A DNA stretch of 42,535 nucleotides from Bacillota bacterium (GTDB lineage Bacteria; Bacillota; Clostridia; Acetivibrionales; DSM-1351): assembly GCA_023398105.1 (NCBI GenBank), contig JAEWST010000046.1:1-42535 (forward strand), written 5' to 3'. The position numbers and the translations under genes are program-made. Shown here piece after piece: positions 36,636 to 42,535 of this stretch (position 1 is its first letter; every line of letters starts with the position of its first letter). Below the pieces are notes generated by a model. It ran no database searches and was not told the DNA's origin. It saw only the letters and a list, made by a program, of their open reading frames with translations.

Positions 36636-36764
36636 AGTTATATCCATACCCACATTTAATTCCAATCGAATATGTTTACAGGTGTGGACTTAATCCCCCC
36701 TTTAAGTAGCATGAATAGTCAGACCACTGACTTGTATTTTTGACAACGTTTGCAAGGCTAATTA

Positions 36765-37796
36765 CTAAGTTAATTGTAAGCCTTTAAACCTCTTTAATTC
36801 CTTTTGGATATATTCCAGACTAATGAGCAATTTTTTCAGCTCTTCATAGGTTAATCTTCTGGTACTATGAGAATTGTAATCCTTAAAATCAGAAGAAATA
36901 CTTTTACCGCAACTGAAATATTTATCATAATTTAGTTCCCTGTTATCGGCAGGAATTCTGTAGTAATCTCCTAAATCTTCAGCTACTGACATCTCTTCCC
37001 TTGTTAATAATGCCTCGTATAATTTTTCACCATGGCGAGTGCCGATAATCTTTATCTCATTATTGGCATTAAAAATATCCTTTAAGGCAGAAGCCAATTC
37101 CAGTATTGTAGCAGCTGGTGCCTTTTGGACAAAAATATCTCCTTGTCTTGCATTTAAAAAGGCATATAGTACTAAATCAATTGCATTTTCTAAAGACATC
37201 ATAAACCTTGTCATATTTGGGTCAGTGACAGTAATGGTTAAGCCTTCTATTATCTGTTGGGTAAATAATGGAATAACAGAACCTCTTGAAGCCATTACAT
37301 TACCATATCTTGTTCCACATAAAACAGTTTCATCACCATTCACATTTCTTGAGGTGGCAACCATGACCTTTTCCAGCATAGCTTTTGACATTCCCATTGC
37401 ATTAATGGGATAAACAGCTTTATCAGTGCTTAATACAATTACCTTTTTTACTTTATTTTCAATAGCTGCATTTAAAAGATTTTCAGTTCCCAATATATTG
37501 GTTTTAATGGCTTCCATTGGATAGAACTCACAAGAAGGAACTTGTTTTAATGCCGCAGCATGAAAAACATAGTCTACTCCCTTTAACGTCTTGTATAAAG
37601 AGTTATAGTCTCTAACATCTCCGATGTGGAATTTAACCTTATCATTATTTAGTTCACGGCGCATGTCATCTTGCTTTTTCTCATCCCTGCTAAATATACG
37701 GATTTCTTTTATGTCCGTATTGATAAACCTATTAAGAACAGCATTGCCAAAAGAACCTGTACCCCCAGTGATGAGAAGCGTTTTTCCAGTAAACAT
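36765..37796 (-). CDS. CapE/FlaA1-type UDP-GlcNAc 4,6-dehydratase (5-inverting)
   Basis: The 343-residue SDR begins MFTGKTLLITGGTGSFGNAV, with the GxxGxxG nucleotide motif. IFSRDEKKQDDMRRE, FHAAALKQVPSCE and STDKAVYPINAMGMSKA (catalytic region, here the M-x-x-x-K form) follow, matching CapE/WbjB/WbvB. These convert UDP-GlcNAc to a 4-keto-6-deoxy-L-arabino intermediate. I chose ATG 37794-37796 because GGGAG is five bases upstream. An in-frame ATG at 37856 gives 20 unrelated residues. A small hairpin precedes the ribosome binding site. It is the first step of the three-enzyme pathway here. Confidence 0.85.
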   Translation of the reverse strand: MFTGKTLLITGGTGSFGNAVLNRFINTDIKEIRIFSRDEKKQDDMRRELNNDKVKFHIGDVRDYNSLYKTLKGVDYVFHAAALKQVPSCEFYPMEAIKTNILGTENLLNAAIENKVKKVIVLSTDKAVYPINAMGMSKAMLEKVMVATSRNVNGDETVLCGTRYGNVMASRGSVIPLFTQQIIEGLTITVTDPNMTRFMMSLENAIDLVLYAFLNARQGDIFVQKAPAATILELASALKDIFNANNEIKIIGTRHGEKLYEALLTREEMSVAEDLGDYYRIPADNRELNYDKYFSCGKSISSDFKDYNSHSTRRLTYEELKKLLISLEYIQKELKRFKGLQLT

Positions 37797-37810
37797 ACAA
37801 TCTCCCATCT

Positions 37811-37825
37811 CGCTGATATTCAGCG
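37811..37825 (-). promoter_or_regulatory. Hairpin just before the capE-like ribosome binding site
   Basis: CGCTGA-TAT-TCAGCG is a perfect 6-bp G+C-rich stem immediately upstream of GAGATGGGAG. It could modulate translation or mRNA processing between the methyltransferase and dehydratase genes. Confidence 0.35.
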
Positions 37826-37877
37826 TCTCAAATAGTGATGAAAAGTCTCTTTGCAAACTATATTTCTGTATATTTAT

Positions 37878-38954
37878 CTATATAGCGTAACAAACTGTTT
37901 CATGCAAACCATTTGAATAATGCCTTATATAAATTTTATATGAAGCAGATATCTTGAGGATTATCAAAGGTAGCTCCCATAAGTCAGCAGCTTTATGATA
38001 TATTGATATAGCTAGTTTTGGATGGCATTTTGTAATAGTGTCTTTCATTCCATAAAGTGCTTCTTCTTCAGCACCTTCGATATCCAACTTTACATATGTT
38101 GGCTTATACTCGCCAACAACTTCATCAAGCTTTACTAGTGAGATAGTATCCTTACCCGTCTCACAAATAAAAGAAGCACTATTGCCATGGCTATTAAAGC
38201 CTATCACTCCAGTTTTTGAGTAAAGACCAGCATTAAATAGTTTAACAAGGTTACAGTCTAAGTTTTTATTACTTTCTTTTATATTAATATAATTTTGCAA
38301 ATCAGGTTCAAAGGCATATATAAAGCTAAATTTATTATTAGTCTCATCAATAAAAGCATCTATTGTTTCACCATCATATGCTCCTCCATCTACAAAACAT
38401 TCTGCATCATTTAAGGTGAATATATCAGAAGGGAAATACTGTTTTTGACTTATAATGCTATTTAAATATGTGAAATCCATAGTAATCCTATGTTTTAAGA
38501 TATTACTAAGCACAATTTTTGATAAGTCGTCAGATAACATATTAAACACACTCTCAATTTTATTCTGATTTTCTATAAGCAAGGCCACATCATAAAAACC
38601 CTTTTCACTCATCATTACAGGATAGTATTTAACAGCTTTATATCCCAAACCTATGAGCTTATTATATGCTTCCATAGGATTTGGCAGACATATAAGTATA
38701 ATAGCATCTATATCTATGCTTACGTCTTCAAGAGCGACAACCTTAATCTCATTGACGTATGTGCCTTGTTTAGCTTTATCATCATCAATAAAGTTACAAA
38801 TATTACAAGCTTTATCCCTTAAAATGTTACTTGTTATATATCCTATTCCTCCAGCACCATATAATACAACATTACTTCCTTGCAGAGAAGAAATAATATT
38901 GTTATATTTTCCATCTTCTTCATCCATGCACATATCAAAAATATTTTGCACCAT
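37878..38954 (-). CDS. FkbM-family methyltransferase with an N-terminal Rossmann-like domain
   Basis: The 358-residue protein has two parts. The first (about 1-115) has VVLYGAGGIGYITSNIL and CNFIDDDKAKQG, like the sugar-binding Rossmann domain found before many glycan-modifying enzymes. The second (about 185-345) has CFVDGGAYDGETIDAF and YAFEPDLQNY (SAM binding), TISLVKLDEVV, and YVKLDIEGAEEEALYG, the FkbM hallmark. Such enzymes O-methylate sugars or polyketides. Given its place among sugar genes, a glycan O-methyltransferase is likely. GAAGGG precedes the ATG. Confidence 0.8.
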   Translation of the reverse strand: MVQNIFDMCMDEEDGKYNNIISSLQGSNVVLYGAGGIGYITSNILRDKACNICNFIDDDKAKQGTYVNEIKVVALEDVSIDIDAIILICLPNPMEAYNKLIGLGYKAVKYYPVMMSEKGFYDVALLIENQNKIESVFNMLSDDLSKIVLSNILKHRITMDFTYLNSIISQKQYFPSDIFTLNDAECFVDGGAYDGETIDAFIDETNNKFSFIYAFEPDLQNYINIKESNKNLDCNLVKLFNAGLYSKTGVIGFNSHGNSASFICETGKDTISLVKLDEVVGEYKPTYVKLDIEGAEEEALYGMKDTITKCHPKLAISIYHKAADLWELPLIILKISASYKIYIRHYSNGLHETVCYAI

Positions 38955-38975
38955 ATCTGGTTATCCCTTCACAAT

Positions 38976-39983
38976 TCATATTAAAAGATTATTATACTTT
39001 TTTTCCAATTCCACTAATTCCTTTCGTAAGGTATCTCCTTGAGCCAACCCCTGATGAATATATAAACTTCCTTCATCTATGGCAACACGTAAGCATTCCG
39101 TTAGCTTTTCTTTAGTGATACTGAATTTTATATGCTTAGGTATGGACTCTAATTTAAAGTAATCTGTTATTTTTTTATAAAAGTATGAAGCGATAACATA
39201 GTTTTTAAGCTGTTCTCTGTTTTCAGAGTTTTCCCACTCTATAGAAGGTAAATATATTTCTTCATTAAAATTTTTTATGATATAGTCATAAACAATGAAG
39301 GCTGTTTTAATTCTTTGCTCAATATTATGAGAATAGTTATTTTGATGCAGTCTATAATAAATCAAGCTTTCATTTATCATGCCATATTCCATACCATTTT
39401 TGATGAAGTTAAGCGAGTTGATTGTGTCGCAGGAATACTCATTATTCCTGTATACACTCCAAGTAAGATTATTTTTTTGAAAAAACTCAAGTCTATACAA
39501 GCCATTCATCGGAATGACACCAGAACAATTAGCAAATATCCTATAGACCATATCGTTAAGTGTAGGCAGCGTATAATTCCAATATGAGCACACAGTATCT
39601 TTTCCATCTATGACTTTGAAATTACAATAGACATAATCTTTATTGGTTTCTTCCAGATAATCTACAAATTTCTGAACAGCATTTGTATCTGCATAATCGT
39701 CAGATGCAATCCATTGGAAATACTTCCCTTTCGCCTGTTGTATTATTTCCTGGATAGCCAGTGAAGGTCCACCGCTGTTTTTCTGATGATAAATACAGCT
39801 TATATTTTTGTAACAACGCTCTAATTCTTTCATTTTATTAACTGAACCATCAGTTGAACAGTCATCCACAAGGATAATTTCAATATTTTCATAGGACTGG
39901 TTCAGATATGCTTCAACACTTTTTTCTAAGTATTTTAAGCAATTGTAATTAACAATCCCAATAGTAACCAGTGGTGTACACAA
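38976..39983 (-). CDS. Family 2 glycosyltransferase, TTG start
   Basis: The protein has the GT-A opening TPLVTIGIVNYNCLKYLEKS, then NIEIILVDDCSTDGSV and the DxD-like WIASDDYADTNAV. The C-terminal half (200-335) is unassigned and ends with the coiled-coil-like LRKELVELEKKYNNLL. I chose TTG 39981-39983 (335 residues) because GGGAGG lies eight bases upstream. The longer frame to 40088 would add 35 residues that do not resemble a glycosyltransferase and would read through the ribosome binding site. It ends 21 bp before the FkbM gene and probably transfers a sugar in assembly of the surface glycan. Confidence 0.8.
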   Translation of the reverse strand: MCTPLVTIGIVNYNCLKYLEKSVEAYLNQSYENIEIILVDDCSTDGSVNKMKELERCYKNISCIYHQKNSGGPSLAIQEIIQQAKGKYFQWIASDDYADTNAVQKFVDYLEETNKDYVYCNFKVIDGKDTVCSYWNYTLPTLNDMVYRIFANCSGVIPMNGLYRLEFFQKNNLTWSVYRNNEYSCDTINSLNFIKNGMEYGMINESLIYYRLHQNNYSHNIEQRIKTAFIVYDYIIKNFNEEIYLPSIEWENSENREQLKNYVIASYFYKKITDYFKLESIPKHIKFSITKEKLTECLRVAIDEGSLYIHQGLAQGDTLRKELVELEKKYNNLLI

Positions 39984-40160
39984 AAGACTTACCTCCCAAC
40001 ATCTTAAACTAATCTCCATTTCACGAGTACCCGCTGGCGGCACAAATAGTAATTTTAATAATGCGAAGTCTACATTTCGTGCATTCATCGTTCTTTTCGC
40101 ATTTTAAGCAAATCAATCAATGTCCTAACCCGATATTTCGCCAGTACGGCTGGCAAAACT
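39984..40160 (-). ncRNA. Candidate structured leader of the glycosyltransferase-methyltransferase-sugar operon
   Basis: Read on the minus strand, three G+C-rich inverted repeats stand out in an AT-rich setting: GCCAG/CTGGC (40140-40154), AATGCGAA/TTCGCATT (40060-40067 with 40096-40103), and CCGCCAGCGGG near 40030-40040. The first and last share AGTAC..CTGGC-like segments that could pair alternatively. The region also carries a short frame ICLKCEKNDECTKCR with four cysteines but no good start. It matches no riboswitch class I know. Confidence 0.3.
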
Positions 40161-40172
40161 TAAGTAATAAAT

Positions 40173-40222
40173 CAACTTTCCATTGATAAGTATGAGTACC
40201 TACCATTTTCAACTGGGAAGTT
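40173..40222. repeat. Dispersed palindromic repeat R3, copy C
   Basis: CAACTTTCCATTGATAAG (40173-40190) and ATTTTCAACTGGGAAGTT (40205-40222) match the reverse complement of copy A, with a longer spacer. With copy D it brackets the glycosyltransferase at 40235-41206 in direct orientation. Confidence 0.65.
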
Positions 40223-40234
40223 AATTTATGACTT

Positions 40235-41206
40235 TTAATCCTCAAAGGAGTCCATAACTCCATTTATAGTATTAATCTGCTTCTCTAGAGAATAATTATC
40301 ATTAACAAAATCTCTGTATTCATATGAGTTATAATACTCTTCCGTAATATTACATACAGCCTCACCAATTGTATTCCATAAATATTTATTAGAATAGATT
40401 CCTTTTGCACCTACAAAGTTATGAACTACAGGCTTTATACCCTTTGCCATTGCCTGCATTACACTCATATTCTGGGATTCTAATACACTAGTACACAATA
40501 TATAATTCTTATCCTCCAGCCATTTGTCAACATCCTGCTGCCAGCCTTCAAAGAAACAATTATTCTCAAGACCAAACTCCTTGACCATTTGTTGAAAGTA
40601 TAGCGAATATCTTGGGTCTTGAAATTGTCCTGCTATATAAAATTTATAGCGGCTATCTTGATTATAAATCGCACTAATTGTATGCAATAGAAGCATTGGT
40701 CCTTTTTTATAATTTATATAACCTACATAGGCTACGTTAAACCCTGAGTTTCTATGTTTAAACGACCACTTACTCATATCAACACCATTAGGTATTACAA
40801 TTGTAATTTGTTTATTTACTTTGGAATGTTCTATGGCATATTTGCGGATATTTTCTGATACAAATATAAGCTTATCAACACAATCCCAATTAACCTGAGT
40901 TGGGTAATATGTAAAAGCTTCATAACTATGCAATCTACATATAATTTTCTTCTGTTTCGCTATCTCCAGCTTGCTTGCATATATCAAAAGCTCATCGCAC
41001 CATTCGAACCAACAAATGTCAGCCCACTCTATCCATTTGTCTAACAGCTTCATATCAGTTGGCACATTAATTATAACTTTCACAGTCTCATATTGAATTG
41101 ATAGCTTTTCAATAATATCTTTTATAAAGCTATCATGACCTTTAGAAAAAAAAGCCATTTTCTTTCTTTGGTTGGTTATATTTACCTCATCCATTATTAT
41201 TTCCAT
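40235..41206 (-). CDS. GT4-type (GT-B fold) glycosyltransferase
   Basis: The 323-residue protein shows KMAFFSKGHDSFIKD at the start, a mid-domain VIPNGVDMSKWSF, FNVAYVGYINYKKGPMLLL, YKFYIAGQFQDPRY, FFEGWQQDVDKWL and CTSVLESQNMSVMQAMAKG. These are the standard GT4 landmarks, the last being the nucleotide-sugar-binding E-x7-E region. ATG at 41206 or 41194 are possible; neither has a good ribosome binding site. A strong AAAGGAGG lies further upstream before a five-codon frame. Flanked on both sides by repeat R3. Presumably part of the surface glycan machinery. Confidence 0.8.
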   Translation of the reverse strand: MEIIMDEVNITNQRKKMAFFSKGHDSFIKDIIEKLSIQYETVKVIINVPTDMKLLDKWIEWADICWFEWCDELLIYASKLEIAKQKKIICRLHSYEAFTYYPTQVNWDCVDKLIFVSENIRKYAIEHSKVNKQITIVIPNGVDMSKWSFKHRNSGFNVAYVGYINYKKGPMLLLHTISAIYNQDSRYKFYIAGQFQDPRYSLYFQQMVKEFGLENNCFFEGWQQDVDKWLEDKNYILCTSVLESQNMSVMQAMAKGIKPVVHNFVGAKGIYSNKYLWNTIGEAVCNITEEYYNSYEYRDFVNDNYSLEKQINTINGVMDSFED

Positions 41207-41228
41207 GTGCTGTATTTAGCTTAATGCT

Positions 41229-41246
41229 CTACTGAAATACCAACAT
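41229..41246 (-). CDS. Possible five-residue leader peptide upstream of the GT4 gene
   Basis: AAAGGAGG (complement of about 41256-41263) is nine bases before ATG TTG GTA TTT CAG TAG, encoding MLVFQ. The stop is 23 bases before the glycosyltransferase ATG at 41206, which itself lacks a clear ribosome binding site. Ribosomes may reach the gene through this minicistron, or the true N-terminus was disrupted. Very short, hence low confidence. Confidence 0.25.
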   Translation of the reverse strand: MLVFQ

Positions 41247-41278
41247 GGATTAAGTCCTCCTTTATTAATTATTTTACT

Positions 41279-41333
41279 CAACTTTCTATTGATATGCCCC
41301 CCCCACACCTACAATTTTCAACTTGGAAAGTTG
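41279..41333. repeat. Dispersed palindromic repeat R3, copy D
   Basis: CAACTTTCTATTGATAT, a C-rich spacer with eight consecutive C, then ATTTTCAACTTGGAAAGTTG. The outer nine to ten bases are inverted repeats. The copy shares the same ends as copies A to C but has a different loop. Confidence 0.65.
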
Positions 41334-41754
41334 AGTATTTCAGTTAACTTATCTTGTTTTCACCTATAACTAGGACTTGAATAATATAAAAACATTTATG
41401 AATACAGGTTCTGATGTGGAATTTTATGTTTTACTAGTATTTATTTAAATTGGTTTTATTTATATATATATGACTTTAATTTTAATAATGACACACTTAA
41501 CTAATTTAGATACCATCATGTATACAACCTAATTCTCATAAGTAAATACCTATTTCATGTGCTATAAAAATACAATTTAAATCTAAACTGAACCAAAGAA
41601 CCAGCTTAAAAGCATATCTAAAGAAACTTCTTTTATACAAATAACAATCATGGATAAAATTCTTAGAACACAGCATATTATTTTCTTAATATTGACTATC
41701 GATATAGTAAGTTTAAAACATACATTAACATAGGTAGCAAATTAGAATTTTGAA

Positions 41755-41795
41755 CATATATTATATATAGAGCATACTTCTTAGTAGTATGCTCT
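41755..41795 (+). promoter_or_regulatory. Possible sporulation-type -10 and 5' hairpin of the collagen-like gene
   Basis: CATATATTA (41755-41763) fits the sigma-K -10 consensus CATAnnnTA, but no clear -35 is seen. AGAGCATACT/AGTATGCTCT (41769-41778 with 41786-41795) is a perfect 10-bp stem with a 7-base loop at the presumed 5' end, just before AAGGAGGTG. It may stabilise the mRNA. The sigma-K reading is speculative. Confidence 0.35.
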
Positions 41796-41826
41796 TATCA
41801 TAATAATTAAGGAGGTGAATACAAAT

Positions 41827-42535
41827 ATGGCTATTGAACTTATAGTAAATGGTGGTTTTGAAACTGGAACGTTTCCTCCATGGGGTGCGGTTGAAGCAAC
41901 CATAACATCTTTATTCAGTCATACAGGCAATTTTTCTGCACAAATGCAAGATGGAACTTCTGTTATATATCAAACTGTTTACGGTGATTTTAGCCAACCT
42001 GTAGAAGTTAGTGCATATCTAGCTAAAATAGGTGCATCACCCAATCCTATTGTATCTATTGTTCTATCATATTTTGATGCAGGTTTTAATTTTCTTGGAA
42101 CAGGTCTTGTAATAAGTATTCCAGAAGGTAGCCTTCCTGATGTAATAGGAGGTGTCTGGTTTAAGGCTGTTGGCAATTCTACTCCAGCACCTGCTGGGAC
42201 TGACTTTGCTATTTTATCCATTAGCAAAAACACATTAGCGGGCGGTGCTGATGTTCTTGTCGATGATGTTTCCATTTTAGAAGGTCCTGTTAGTCCGACT
42301 GGTCCAACGGGTCCAACGGGTCCAACGGGTCCGACTGGTCCGACTGGTGCCACGGGTCCGACTGGTGCTACTGGTCCGACTGGTAGCTCTGCTGGTGCTA
42401 CTGGTCCAACTGGTGCTACTGGTCCTGCTGGTGCGACGGGTCCTGCTGGCGTTACTGGTGCTACTGGTGCTACTGGTGTAACTGGTGTTACTGGTCCGAC
42501 TGGTCCTTGTTGTCCTGGTGCTACTGGTCCAACTG
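41827..42535 (+). CDS. Collagen-like GXY-repeat surface protein with an NTTRR-type N-terminal domain, C-terminus outside the window
   Basis: The visible 236 residues begin MAIELIVNGGFETGTFPPW and form a beta-rich domain of about 150 residues. It resembles the NTTRR-F1/carbohydrate-binding-like domain that precedes collagen repeats in clostridial proteins; GGADVLVDDVSILEG closes it. From residue 153 it is pure GXY triplets, mostly GPT, GAT and GVT, with one GPCCPGATG segment containing two cysteines. Threonine-rich GXT repeats are O-glycosylated in BclA-like exosporium proteins. No signal peptide is present, as in BclA-type spore coat proteins. AAGGAGGTG precedes the ATG. It is divergent from the glycosylation genes. 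Confidence 0.85.
   Translation, partial: MAIELIVNGGFETGTFPPWGAVEATITSLFSHTGNFSAQMQDGTSVIYQTVYGDFSQPVEVSAYLAKIGASPNPIVSIVLSYFDAGFNFLGTGLVISIPEGSLPDVIGGVWFKAVGNSTPAPAGTDFAILSISKNTLAGGADVLVDDVSILEGPVSPTGPTGPTGPTGPTGPTGATGPTGATGPTGSSAGATGPTGATGPAGATGPAGVTGATGATGVTGVTGPTGPCCPGATGPT
42283..42535 (+). repeat. Nine-base collagen-coding repeats (GPT/GAT triplets)
   Basis: Degenerate tandem repeats of GGTCCNACTGGT type, each encoding Gly-X-Thr, continue to the window edge. Such tracts vary in length between strains by slippage or recombination. Confidence 0.9.

Larger units (their letters stand above)
41207..41826. other. 620-bp divergent intergenic region
   Basis: Lies between the minus-strand glycosyltransferase and the plus-strand collagen-like gene. 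It contains the minicistron at 41229-41246, repeat R3 copy D, about 400 bp of AT-rich DNA without an open frame, and a candidate promoter plus hairpin before 41827. Confidence 0.5.

Noticed and set aside
39984..40088. N-terminal extension of the TTG-started glycosyltransferase (35 extra residues)
   Set aside because: It crosses the GGGAGG ribosome binding site and shows no similarity to the GT fold; the TTG at 39983 is better placed.
41293..41305. Run of eight C as a phase-variation tract
   Set aside because: It lies in the loop of repeat R3 and not within a gene or a promoter spacer that I can identify.
41979..42353. Minus-strand frame encoding GPVGPVG repeats
   Set aside because: The repeats are symmetrical in base composition, so the reverse strand also looks collagen-like. 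The plus-strand frame has the AAGGAGGTG site and a proper N-terminal domain.
42283..42535. Short regular repeats considered as a CRISPR array
   Set aside because: The repeats are contiguous 9-base coding units in frame without spacers; they encode collagen triplets.

Overview
This is AT-rich DNA with strong AGGAGG-type ribosome binding sites, a T-box leader, a type III pantothenate kinase and a collagen-like surface protein. It fits a spore-forming, low-GC member of the Firmicutes, class Clostridia. The genus cannot be fixed from the window; a Ruminiclostridium- or Clostridium-like anaerobe is my inference.

Region 1 (1-7000) is a branched-chain amino acid operon read on the minus strand: ilvB, ilvN, ilvC, leuA, and a citramalate synthase cut by the left edge. 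A sigma-A promoter and a T-box leader with a probable CUC (Leu) specifier precede ilvB. Region 2 (7100-10800) is a mixed stretch: an odd one-cysteine thioredoxin-like protein, tadA, and an overlapping AAA ATPase/RloB pair that looks like a two-gene anti-phage module with a palindrome over its promoter. Region 3 (10920-16450) makes pantothenate and starts CoA synthesis. It holds an operon of a PanG-like reductase, panB, panC and panD behind a structured leader, followed by coaX and a divergent coaBC.

Region 4 (16930-34002) is the notable part: a compact natural-product or secondary-lipid locus. A seven-gene minus-strand operon (34002 down to 19438) encodes a KASIII-like protein without the active-site Cys, a discrete ACP, a second KASIII-like protein with Cys but no His, an ANL acyl ligase, a 2861-residue KS-AT-KS-ACP(x3, plus one degenerate)-KR-DH megasynthase, an Sfp-type phosphopantetheinyl transferase and an alpha/beta hydrolase. 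Two convergent plus-strand genes, a C39/BtrH-like protein and a glycosyltransferase that seems to start at AUA, may act on the same product. All tandem ACP domains lack the usual serine: three have threonine and one has aspartate.

Region 5 (34563-42535) is a surface-glycan locus. CapE-like dehydratase, WecB-like 2-epimerase and RmlD-like reductase would together make a UDP-2-acetamido-2,6-dideoxy-L-hexose. With them are a FkbM-type methyltransferase and two glycosyltransferases. Divergent to these is a collagen-like GXY-repeat protein of the exosporium/spore-surface type, running off the right edge and a plausible glycosylation target.

Several small dispersed palindromic repeat families sit in the intergenic regions (four copies of one, two copies each of two others). 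They suggest non-autonomous mobile elements.
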